Shown here: piece after piece, positions 1 through 5,453 of the stretch | Layout: each line of letters begins with the position of its first letter | Position numbering within the stretch: position 1 is the first letter of the stretch | Assembly: GCA_041609995.1 (NCBI GenBank) | Contig: JBFIPU010000133.1 | Span: 1-5,453, forward strand | Reading direction: 5' to 3' | Source: JABDOU01 sp041609995 | GTDB lineage: Bacteria > Actinomycetota > Acidimicrobiia > Spongiisociales > SHLN01 | Length of the DNA stretch: 5,453 nt | Notes under the pieces: generated by a model | What the model saw: the letters and a program-made list of their open reading frames with translations, nothing else | What the model was told of the DNA's origin: nothing | The model's database searches: none | Position numbers and translations under genes: made by a program

Positions 1-71
1 GCCGCTCGAATACTCCAGCCGGAAATGCTGTGAAACGCTTGGGGGGGGTTCTCGTCTAGCCTGCCGGCTCT
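1..71. other. Upstream non-coding segment or tail of an unseen gene
   Basis: This short stretch precedes the first gene. Two plus-strand frames could be the last codons of an upstream gene: one ends at a TGA at 31-33, the other at a TAG at 57-59. Neither tail is long enough to judge. It contains a run of eight G at 41-48. A TAGCCT at 57-62 could be a -10 box giving a nearly leaderless transcript for the gene at 72, but no matching -35 is visible at normal spacing. I cannot tell whether this is promoter or coding sequence. Confidence 0.3.
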
Positions 72-458
72 ATGGCCGACATGAGCAAGCTCGCACGGGG
101 GTTGAGGGGTGCATGCGCCAACTGCGGTGGCCGGGGGATCTTCTCCGGGCTTGGCCTCGAGGACGAGTGCCCCACCTGCGGCCATCGCTTCGAGCGGGAA
201 CAGGGTTACTGGTTAGGTGCCATCGCCGTCAACACCGGCGTCACCTTCGCCATCTTCGGGGCCACATTTCTGGCAGTAGCGCTCGCCACCTGGCCGGACG
301 TTCCGTGGACCGGAATGTGGGTCGGGCTCGTGGCGTTCATGGCAGCGTTCCCCATCGTGTTCCATCGCATTTCGAAGACGATCTGGGTGGGCCTCGACCT
401 GGCGTTTCGACCCGTTGAAGAGAATCAGCCGAATTCTGCCGCTCGCGACCTCCGCTAG
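72..458 (+). CDS. DUF983-family zinc-ribbon membrane protein
   Basis: A 128-residue protein with the layout of the DUF983 family. The N-terminal zinc ribbon has cysteine pairs CANC (C15, C18) and CPTC (C33, C36). The family-typical EREQGYWLGA follows at 41-50, then two hydrophobic segments at about 49-72 and 80-98. A conserved-looking region after the second helix (SKTIWVGLDLAFRP, 101-114) matches the family's usual ending. The ribbon is probably cytosolic and the protein sits in the inner membrane. The family's biochemical role is not established. In-frame ATGs occur at 72 and 81. I keep the first because a stop at 57-59 bounds the frame, but neither has a Shine-Dalgarno sequence, so leaderless translation is possible. 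The stop lies 31 bp before glgC on the same strand, so the two may be co-transcribed. Family assignment is solid; function is unknown. Confidence 0.85.
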   Translation: MADMSKLARGLRGACANCGGRGIFSGLGLEDECPTCGHRFEREQGYWLGAIAVNTGVTFAIFGATFLAVALATWPDVPWTGMWVGLVAFMAAFPIVFHRISKTIWVGLDLAFRPVEENQPNSAARDLR

Positions 459-489
459 ACACGCAGGCCACGCTCGCTAACGTGACGAC

Positions 490-1731
490 ATGGCTGTTCG
501 TACGTCGTCGGTGCTCGCCCTCGTCCTTGCCGGGGGCGAAGGCAAACGACTGTTTCCACTCACGCGTGACCGGGCCAAGCCGGCCGTCCCCTTTGGCAGC
601 CAATACCGGCTCATCGACTTCGCGCTGTCCAATCTCGCCAATGCCCGCATCCTGCACATCGCCGTTCTCACCCAGTACAAGAGCCATTCGCTGGATCGGC
701 ACATCGCCCTCACCTGGCGGATGTCGCCGCTGCTCGGGAACTACGTCACACCCGTGCCGGCCCAGATGCGACGGGGACCGCATTGGTTCTCCGGCTCGGC
801 AGACGCCATCTACCAAAATCTCAATCTGATCCTCGACGAGAACCCAGCACATGTGATCGTGGTGGGCGCCGACCACATCTACCGCATGGACCCCGGCCAG
901 ATGCTCCGCCGGCACCAGGAGTGCGGAGCCGGGGTGACCGTCTCGGCCATCCCGGTGCCCAAGGAGGAGGCGTTCCAGTTCGGGGTGCTGGGGGTCGACG
1001 ATGACGGCAAGATCGTCGATTTCGTGGAGAAGGACCAGAATCCACCGACCATGCCGGACAGGCCAGACATGTGCCTGGCCTCCATGGGCAATTACATCTT
1101 CGAGCGGGACACGTTGATCGATGTCCTCACACGAGACGCCCGCGACGAGGGATCGGTGAACGACATCGGAACGAACATCATCCCCCGCCTGGTCGAACAG
1201 GGTCTGGCCTACGGCTACGACTTCTCGGAGAACATCGTCCCCGGACAGGAGCCTGCCAAGCAGGGTTATTGGCGGGATGTCGGGACCCTCGACGCGTACT
1301 ACGACGCCTCGATCGACCTCATCTCCAAGGACCCCGAGTTCAGCCTATACAACGAAGAATGGCCGATCTACCCGGCTGCCAGCGTGCTACCCCCGCCCAA
1401 GTTCGTGTGGGACTACGACGACCGACGAGGCGCCGCCTACGACTCGATCATCGGCCAAGGATCGATCATCTCCGGTGGAACCGTTCGCCGCTCAGTCGTC
1501 TCCAAGAGCGTGCGGGTACGGACCGGGGCGCTCGTCGAGGACTCGATCCTCTTCGACGGGGTCCGAATCGAACGGGGCGCCGTCGTCCGTAACGCCATCA
1601 TCGACAAGAACGTGGTCGTGCCCACCAACGCCACCATCGGCATCGACCCCAAGCAGGATGCGAAACGATTCGTCCTATCTGATCGCGGGATCGTGGTCAT
1701 CGGCAAGGGGGACGAGATCCAACCGGAGTGA
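490..1731 (+). CDS. glgC: Glucose-1-phosphate adenylyltransferase (ADP-glucose pyrophosphorylase)
   Basis: A 413-residue enzyme that makes ADP-glucose and pyrophosphate from ATP and glucose-1-phosphate, the committed and allosterically controlled step of bacterial glycogen synthesis, in the cytosol. The N-terminal nucleotidyltransferase domain shows the nucleotide loop LAGGEGKRLFPLT (13-25), AKPAVPFG (29-36), the SGSADAIYQN segment (101-110), GADHIYRMD with the expected catalytic Asp at D128, FVEK (178-181), ASMGNYIF (197-204) and GYWRDVGTLDAYYDA (259-273). From about residue 310 the chain becomes the left-handed beta-helix of hexapeptide repeats (SIIGQGSIISGGTVRRS onward) typical of GlgC. 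Length and motifs fit the actinobacterial branch. The residue before YRLIDF is Gln38, where E. coli has the activator-binding Lys39, so the effector response may differ from E. coli. The ATG lacks a good Shine-Dalgarno sequence. No glgA or other glycogen gene is in view. Confidence 0.97.
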   Translation: MAVRTSSVLALVLAGGEGKRLFPLTRDRAKPAVPFGSQYRLIDFALSNLANARILHIAVLTQYKSHSLDRHIALTWRMSPLLGNYVTPVPAQMRRGPHWFSGSADAIYQNLNLILDENPAHVIVVGADHIYRMDPGQMLRRHQECGAGVTVSAIPVPKEEAFQFGVLGVDDDGKIVDFVEKDQNPPTMPDRPDMCLASMGNYIFERDTLIDVLTRDARDEGSVNDIGTNIIPRLVEQGLAYGYDFSENIVPGQEPAKQGYWRDVGTLDAYYDASIDLISKDPEFSLYNEEWPIYPAASVLPPPKFVWDYDDRRGAAYDSIIGQGSIISGGTVRRSVVSKSVRVRTGALVEDSILFDGVRIERGAVVRNAIIDKNVVVPTNATIGIDPKQDAKRFVLSDRGIVVIGKGDEIQPE

Positions 1732-1767
1732 TTGCAGGCTGAATGCTTCTATCATCCGGTTCACACC

Positions 1768-1772
1768 TGAGG
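1768..1772 (+). promoter_or_regulatory. Ribosome binding site for yaaA
   Basis: TGAGG lies 5 nt before the GTG at 1778. It supports that GTG as the start and argues against the much longer frame that is open upstream within glgC. Confidence 0.6.
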
Positions 1773-1777
1773 TTCCT

Positions 1778-2551
1778 GTGATCATCGTTCTATCACCCGC
1801 CAAGACGCTCGATTACGAGTCTCCCCTTGCCACCCGCAAGCACTCGATGCCGCAGATGCTGGATGAGGCCCAAAAGCTCATCGACATCATGGTCACCAAG
1901 TCCCCCCGCCAGGTGGCGTCGCTGATGAGCATTTCTCCTTCCCTGGCCGAGCTCAACGTGGAGCGCTACCTCGATTGGGATGCAGAATTCACCACCGAGA
2001 ATTCCCGGCCGGCGATTCTCGCATTCCAGGGCGATGTCTACCGGGGCCTGAATGCCGCCGTGTTCACCGAGCGCGATTTCACCCACGGACAAAAACACTT
2101 GCGGATCATTTCCGGCTTGTACGGCCTGCTGCGGCCGCTGGACTTGATGCAGCCGTATCGGCTCGAAATGGGGACCAAGCTCGCCAACCCCCGGGGCAAG
2201 AACCTCTACGAGTTCTGGGGTGGGCGGATCACCGACGCACTCAACAAGGAGTTGGTCGACCAGAAACCGCGTGCGCTCATCAACCTCGCATCCAATGAGT
2301 ACTTCTCGGCGATTCAGCCCGACTCCATCGAAGGCAAGGTCATCACGCCGGTTTTCAAAGACTTCAGCCGGGGTGAGTACCGCGTGGTGGCCTTTTTCGC
2401 CAAGTACGCCCGGGGCTTGATGGCCTCGTGGATCATCCGCAATCGGGTCTCTTCACTGCGGGGCCTCAAGAATTTCGACGGACGCGGATACCGATACAGC
2501 CCGGAGCATTCGACGCCTACCAGTCCGACGTTCTTGCGCGATCCGGCCTAG
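1778..2551 (+). CDS. yaaA: YaaA-family peroxide stress protein (DUF328)
   Basis: A 257-residue protein starting at GTG and nearly the same length as E. coli YaaA (258). Family signatures run through the whole chain: VLSPAKTLDY (4-13), AFQGDVYRGL (82-91), RIISGLYGLLRPLDLMQPYR (109-128) with LEMGTKLANP (129-138), LINLASNEYF (167-176), PVFKD (191-195), FAKYARGLMASWII (207-220) and a C-terminal GRGYRYSPEHS (235-245). In E. coli, YaaA limits intracellular iron during peroxide stress and protects DNA, and the fold has been linked to DNA binding; that role here is by family inference. The reading frame is open far upstream inside glgC, but homology begins exactly at the GTG, which has a Shine-Dalgarno sequence. 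The 46-bp gap after glgC permits co-transcription or a private promoter. The stop overlaps that of the convergent methyltransferase gene. Confidence 0.95.
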   Translation: MIIVLSPAKTLDYESPLATRKHSMPQMLDEAQKLIDIMVTKSPRQVASLMSISPSLAELNVERYLDWDAEFTTENSRPAILAFQGDVYRGLNAAVFTERDFTHGQKHLRIISGLYGLLRPLDLMQPYRLEMGTKLANPRGKNLYEFWGGRITDALNKELVDQKPRALINLASNEYFSAIQPDSIEGKVITPVFKDFSRGEYRVVAFFAKYARGLMASWIIRNRVSSLRGLKNFDGRGYRYSPEHSTPTSPTFLRDPA

Positions 2552-3156
2552 GGCTTCCCCGCGTGTTGGGCGGCCCAGGCGTACATCGCGATGCCGGAGG
2601 CCACCCCCACGTTGACCGAGCGGGTAGATCCATACTGGGTGATCTTCACGATGGTCGAGCAAACTTCCTGCATCTCCGCCGACAAGCCGGGCCCCTCCTG
2701 GCCGAACACGAGGCAGCTCGTCGCGGGAAATTCGAATTGCTCGATGGGCTCGGCCCCGGGGACGATGTCCACGCCCACCAGCGTCAGTGCCTCGGCAGCG
2801 GCCCAGTGGGCGAAGTCGCCGACGTCGGTGTGGTAGTCCATGTGGACGTATCGGTCGGTGACCATCGCCCCGCGTCGGTTCCAACGGCGCTTCCCGACAA
2901 TGTGGACGCGGGCAGCCATGAAAGCGTTGGCGTTGCGCACCACGGTCCCGATGTTGAAGTCGTGTTGCCAGTTCTCGACGGCCACGTGAAACGGGTGGCG
3001 CCGCGTGTCGAGGTCGTCCATGATCGCCTCGACCTTCCAGTAGCGATACTGGTCGAGCACGTTGCGCCGGTCACCGTTGGCCAGCAACTCGGGGTCGTAT
3101 TGGCTCCCCTCCGGCCACGGTCGGGGGTGCGGACCGACACCGACTTCGCTCGCCAC
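2548..3156 (-). CDS. SpoU/TrmH-family SPOUT RNA 2'-O-methyltransferase
   Basis: A 202-residue protein with all three SpoU motifs. Motif 1 is FNIGTVVRNANAF (67-79), with Asn68 and the catalytic-type Arg74. Motif 2 is LVFGQEGPGLS (149-159), with Glu154. Motif 3 is ITQYGSTRSVNVGVASGIAM (172-191), which forms the SAM-binding trefoil knot. It should transfer a methyl group from S-adenosylmethionine to a ribose 2'-OH in tRNA or rRNA, working as a dimer. About 55 N-terminal residues (with DPELLANGDRRNVLDQYRYW at 21-40) precede the catalytic domain and may help recognise RNA. The target nucleotide cannot be told from sequence. The start is GTG; an in-frame stop at 3169-3171 excludes a longer form. 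A weak GAAG (3162-3165) overlaps the stop of the upstream gene, which ends 7 bp away, so translation is probably coupled. The stop shares CTAG with yaaA. Confidence 0.93.
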   Translation of the reverse strand: MASEVGVGPHPRPWPEGSQYDPELLANGDRRNVLDQYRYWKVEAIMDDLDTRRHPFHVAVENWQHDFNIGTVVRNANAFMAARVHIVGKRRWNRRGAMVTDRYVHMDYHTDVGDFAHWAAAEALTLVGVDIVPGAEPIEQFEFPATSCLVFGQEGPGLSAEMQEVCSTIVKITQYGSTRSVNVGVASGIAMYAWAAQHAGKP

Positions 3157-3163
3157 TGCGTCT

Positions 3164-3931
3164 TCAGTTCATGTACGCGAGCGACTGGGCCCGTGCCCAC
3201 CGTCCGGCAGCCCGGGCGTAGTTGACGCCGGCCTCGTCGAGATCTCCTTCTTCGAGGGCATTCAGGCTGGCCAGCATGTCTGCTGCGGTCTCGTCCATGG
3301 CCAGGTCGCCCTCACCAAACAGACCCGCCACGTCCCCGTAATCGAGCTCCACCACCGAATCATCGGGGAACCGCAGCAGCCAGTCGATCAGCTCGCGCAG
3401 CGGGTCGATGACCGAATCCTGGAAACCGGCGTTGGCCACCACATCAAGAGCACGTGTCATGCGCGCAATGGCCTGGCTGAGCGGGGTTCTGAATCGCACA
3501 CTATTTTCACCGTCCTCGCTTTCGAACACCTCCCGCTCTGTGGGATCGAAGGCTGCGAACCAGCGCAGCGGCACGTGCCAGGGCGAGGAGACGATGTGAG
3601 ATCGAATCTCCGGGTCGGCCTCGACCATGTCATCGAGCTCGACGGCCGCCCGCTCCGCCACCCAACCCGGAATCAGTTGGTCCGACGTGATGCCCGGGTA
3701 ACTATCCCGAAAGCCCAACAACGCTTCCAGGATCCGCAGGCGCGGACGCCGGGGGCAGACATATCGGGCGCCATTCCAGTCGAGAAACAGCCCGTCTTCG
3801 ACCAGCGACTCGGTCACGATCCCGAAATCGGTGATCGTGATATAGCTGCCGGGTGTGTTCGGGTCGTGCTCGCGATAATCATCGAGAGCGTCTTCCCGGC
3901 TGTAGACCCGGAGATAGGCAGTGCGAATCAT
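3164..3931 (-). CDS. Conserved actinobacterial protein of unknown function
   Basis: A 255-residue soluble, acidic protein with no signal peptide or membrane segment. Visible landmarks are TAYLRVY near the N-terminus (4-10), YVCPRRPRLRILEAL (57-71), SSPWHVPLRWFAAFDPTERE (115-134), RTPLSQAIARMTRAL (148-162), SVVELDYGDVAGLF (192-205) and a C-terminal alpha-helical segment AGVNYARAAGRWARAQSLAYM (234-254). From memory, Streptomyces and relatives carry uncharacterised proteins with the same landmarks in the same order (AYLRVYEP, VPVRWFVLF, SLVELDYGGL), so I judge it a conserved actinobacterial family; I cannot confirm a Pfam name. I chose the ATG at 3931 because similarity starts there; the frame is open further upstream but that part is antisense to the next gene. 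The gene precedes the RNA methyltransferase by 7 bp in an apparent operon, which suggests a link to RNA or translation but does not prove one. Confidence 0.8.
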   Translation of the reverse strand: MIRTAYLRVYSREDALDDYREHDPNTPGSYITITDFGIVTESLVEDGLFLDWNGARYVCPRRPRLRILEALLGFRDSYPGITSDQLIPGWVAERAAVELDDMVEADPEIRSHIVSSPWHVPLRWFAAFDPTEREVFESEDGENSVRFRTPLSQAIARMTRALDVVANAGFQDSVIDPLRELIDWLLRFPDDSVVELDYGDVAGLFGEGDLAMDETAADMLASLNALEEGDLDEAGVNYARAAGRWARAQSLAYMN

Positions 3932-4022
3932 GGCCTTGCATGCTATCGGGCTCCAGGTTCTGGCAGCGAAAGGAGAACGCGGCGGACCCGACTTCGGTAG
4001 TCGACTTCTAGGATGCCACTGG
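3932..4022. promoter_or_regulatory. Divergent intergenic region (91 bp)
   Basis: This gap separates two divergent genes and must hold promoters for both, if the annotated starts are right. I see an 8-bp palindrome AGTCGACT at 3999-4006 and a direct repeat CGACTTC at 3989-3995 and 4002-4008 with a 13-bp period, which could be an operator. A minus-strand TAGCAT (3945 down to 3940) is a possible -10 for the gene at 3931, making it nearly leaderless. No clear -35 is visible on either strand. Confidence 0.4.
4010..4013 (+). promoter_or_regulatory. Ribosome binding site for the E1-alpha-like gene
   Basis: AGGA lies 9 nt before the ATG at 4023. It favours that start over an in-frame ATG at 3930, which has no Shine-Dalgarno sequence and would overlap the start codon of the divergent gene. 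Confidence 0.45.
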
Positions 4023-5453
4023 ATGAATCCGCTCAATCCGCTCCCGGTGGGACAGGAGCTCCTGCTTGGTTGGTACCAGGACCTCGTCACCGCCCGCATG
4101 CTCGACCAGCATCTGTCGTCGGTCTCAAACACGACGTCGTTCAATGGTGGTGAGCTGGTGCCGCTGGTGTGTCCAGAACCGCTCGATCCGGCTGTCGATC
4201 GCTATTACCCCCATGGAGTGTCGGTGGCCAACGCGCTGGCCCGCGGGGTCAGCCCGGCCAACTTGATGGCGGGCTACCTCGACCGTGCCCGGTGGAACCC
4301 GCCCCCCAACGAGGACCGACTGGTCGAACAAGTCCTGCAGGCAGGCGCCCCCGGTGAGGGCGTCACGCTGGTCTCACTGCCCGACGGACCGGTCGTCCGC
4401 ACCTTGAAGGAACGAGGCAACGACCGCCCGCTGGTGATGGTCGTCAGCTCAGACGGCCAGGCCGATCGACACCCGGATGCGATCCAGGTCGACGGCTCCG
4501 ACGTCATCGACCTGGTGGAGGGAATTCGCGAAGCTGTTGACATCGCTCGGGAGGAGGGTCACCTCGTGACAGTCGTCGCCCTGGTCGCCCAGATCGATGG
4601 ACGGCGCGGACCGGACGGCGCCGAGGAACTGGGCCGGTGGCGGCAAAAAGACCCCGTCCGGAATCTGCGCCAGCTCATGATCGAGGAACGAATTCTGAGC
4701 GAAGACCAAGAAGGCGAGATCACCCGTCGGGCGGAAGAGGCCACCCTGATCGCCAGCGCCAGCTCGAGGCGGGCAGCCACCGCCATCGAACCCGCCGCCT
4801 GGGCCACGCCGGCCGTCCCCACTGAGGGCGCACCGACCCCCGCAGCGGAGGCTGCCGAGGAAGAAGCGGTCCCGGCAGATGCGGCCCACGTACCTGCGGA
4901 CCGCGCAGCGGCTCCACCCGCGTTCGAGCCCGCCGCCCGCGCGGAGCCACGACACCCGGTCTCACTCGGGGAGCCTGCATCCGCCACGACCGAAGCCGAG
5001 CCCGTGGCGGCCCAAGCAGAAGAGACCCGCCCGCCGGAGGTTTTGGCTCCGACCTCCGCCGCAGTCGAGCCGGCATTGCCAGTCGGTCCCGACACCGATC
5101 CAGGGGCCGAATCAACGCCGCCGGAACCCAGCCCGGTAGCTGACCTTCCTTCCGTTGCAACGCCACCCGAGATCTCCCCGCCCACAGAGCCGGCAGAGCC
5201 AGAGGTGGAGGCCCCGGCTGTGCAGCCCGAAGCTCCCCCGCTGTCGATGGGCCCCCCCATCTCGATGGCCGATCGCGAGATGCAGGAGAGGACGGGTTGG
5301 GCCGACTTCGAAGAAAACCTGGAGCAGACGGCCGGGCCACGCCCACCCGTGAAGGAGCTCAGCCCGCCCCCACCCACAATGCCACCGACTGGCCCGTCCG
5401 AAGAACCGAGTGAGGGCGAGGCGATCCCCACCCCATCCATTTCGATGGGCGAA
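4023..5453 (+). CDS. Degenerate 2-oxoacid dehydrogenase E1-alpha-like protein with long linker (partial, runs off the window)
   Basis: The frame is open for 477 codons without a stop. Residues 1-245 follow the order of the E1-alpha subunit of ThDP-dependent 2-oxoacid dehydrogenases. There is an N-terminal helix WYQDLVTARMLDQHL (17-31, compare LYRDMLLIRRFEE). Next comes DRYYPHGVSVANALARGVSP (59-78, compare YRDHG-LLARGVSPEE). AIQVDGSDVIDLVEGIREAV (153-172) corresponds to GVRVDGNDVLAVY. The C-terminal RWRQKDPVRNLRQLMIEERI (205-224) corresponds to EWRRRDPIERLR. The domain is roughly 100 residues shorter than a normal E1-alpha. The GDG...NN ThDP/Mg motif reads PDG (120-122) then SSDG (142-145), and the GGHSTSDD-type loop with its active-site His is missing around 190-200. 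Catalysis by this domain alone is unlikely. Residues from about 250 form an Ala/Pro/Glu-rich linker leading out of the window. The C-terminal partner (E1-beta, lipoyl or something else) is unseen. The start at 4023 has a Shine-Dalgarno sequence; one at 3930 would add 31 residues. Confidence 0.75.
   Translation, partial: MNPLNPLPVGQELLLGWYQDLVTARMLDQHLSSVSNTTSFNGGELVPLVCPEPLDPAVDRYYPHGVSVANALARGVSPANLMAGYLDRARWNPPPNEDRLVEQVLQAGAPGEGVTLVSLPDGPVVRTLKERGNDRPLVMVVSSDGQADRHPDAIQVDGSDVIDLVEGIREAVDIAREEGHLVTVVALVAQIDGRRGPDGAEELGRWRQKDPVRNLRQLMIEERILSEDQEGEITRRAEEATLIASASSRRAATAIEPAAWATPAVPTEGAPTPAAEAAEEEAVPADAAHVPADRAAAPPAFEPAARAEPRHPVSLGEPASATTEAEPVAAQAEETRPPEVLAPTSAAVEPALPVGPDTDPGAESTPPEPSPVADLPSVATPPEISPPTEPAEPEVEAPAVQPEAPPLSMGPPISMADREMQERTGWADFEENLEQTAGPRPPVKELSPPPPTMPPTGPSEEPSEGEAIPTPSISMGE
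4770..5453 (+). other. Ala/Pro/Glu-rich low-complexity linker region within the E1-alpha-like gene
   Basis: From about residue 250 to the window edge the chain is dominated by Ala, Pro, Glu, Thr, Ser and Val, with many EPA, PAE and TPP units. It has almost no predicted folded core and resembles the flexible linkers of 2-oxoacid dehydrogenase E2 proteins, but is far longer. A possible short helix (ADREMQERTGWADFEENLEQ, 416-435) interrupts it. Three short related motifs stand out: LSMG (407-410), ISMA (413-416) and ISMG (473-476). The minus strand shows a long Gly/Ser-rich open frame here, which is a shadow of this composition. Confidence 0.7.

Noticed and set aside
41..48. Run of eight G before the first gene, considered as a phase-variable tract
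   Set aside because: There is only one such tract, at uncertain distance from any promoter, with no sign of contingency-locus genes; it may also be a sequencing-sensitive homopolymer.
1732..1755. Possible yaaA promoter: TTGCAG (1732-1737) and TATCAT (1750-1755)
   Set aside because: The spacer is only 12 bp and no better -35 is present at 16-18 bp; the TATCAT alone is too weak to call.
1277..1777. Open frame of 167 codons upstream of and in frame with yaaA
   Set aside because: It lies inside glgC, has a shadow-like Ser/Arg/Thr/Pro composition, and YaaA homology plus a ribosome binding site begin exactly at the GTG at 1778.
2552..2580. Small GC-rich inverted bases (GGGC...CCC) considered as a terminator between convergent genes
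   Set aside because: The stem is too short, has no U-tract, and lies inside the methyltransferase coding sequence.
2428..3225. Plus-strand open frame of 265 codons
   Set aside because: It is antisense to the SPOUT methyltransferase, whose three motifs are unmistakable on the minus strand.
3062..4000. Plus-strand open frame of 312 codons antisense to the conserved unknown gene
   Set aside because: The minus-strand frame carries family-like motifs and operon spacing; the plus-strand translation has no recognisable domain and overlaps two genes.
4559..5440. Minus-strand open frame of 293 codons, Gly/Ser/Ala-rich
   Set aside because: It is the antisense shadow of the Ala/Pro/Glu-rich linker: high-GC codons leave few stops on the opposite strand. 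It has no motifs or ribosome binding site.

Overview
The window is GC-rich DNA that looks actinobacterial. The GlgC is of actinobacterial type. A SPOUT methyltransferase sits beside a conserved protein of unknown function that I recall from Actinobacteria. GTG starts and genes without a clear Shine-Dalgarno sequence are common. A deep-branching, Acidimicrobiia-like lineage is my best guess, but this is inference from protein style, not a database result.

Layout. (1) 72-458, plus strand: a small DUF983-type membrane protein with a four-cysteine zinc ribbon. (2) 490-1731, plus: glgC, ADP-glucose pyrophosphorylase, the committed step of glycogen synthesis. (3) 1778-2551, plus: a YaaA-family (DUF328) peroxide-stress protein starting at GTG. 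(4) 2548-3156, minus: a SpoU/TrmH-type SPOUT RNA 2'-O-methyltransferase that converges on yaaA, so that both stop codons lie in one CTAG. (5) 3164-3931, minus: an acidic soluble protein of unknown function placed 7 bp upstream of the methyltransferase, apparently its operon partner. (6) After a 91-bp divergent intergenic region, a plus-strand gene from 4023 that stays open to the window edge. It encodes a shortened, active-site-depleted relative of the alpha subunit of thiamine-diphosphate-dependent 2-oxoacid dehydrogenases (E1-alpha), followed by at least about 225 residues of Ala/Pro/Glu-rich, probably disordered chain.

Genes 1-5 are ordinary housekeeping or conserved genes with no shared pathway that I can demonstrate. 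The unusual object is gene 6. It keeps the E1-alpha order of N-terminal helix, HG...ARGVSP segment, VDG-D-V segment and C-terminal helices. The ThDP/Mg motif and the His-containing active-site loop are degraded or deleted, and a very long linker leads to something beyond the window. It is best read as a pseudo-E1-alpha scaffold or regulatory domain tethered to an unseen C-terminal module.

I see no RNA genes, CRISPR arrays, insertion sequences or convincing rho-independent terminators. No gene-free stretch exceeds 100 bp.
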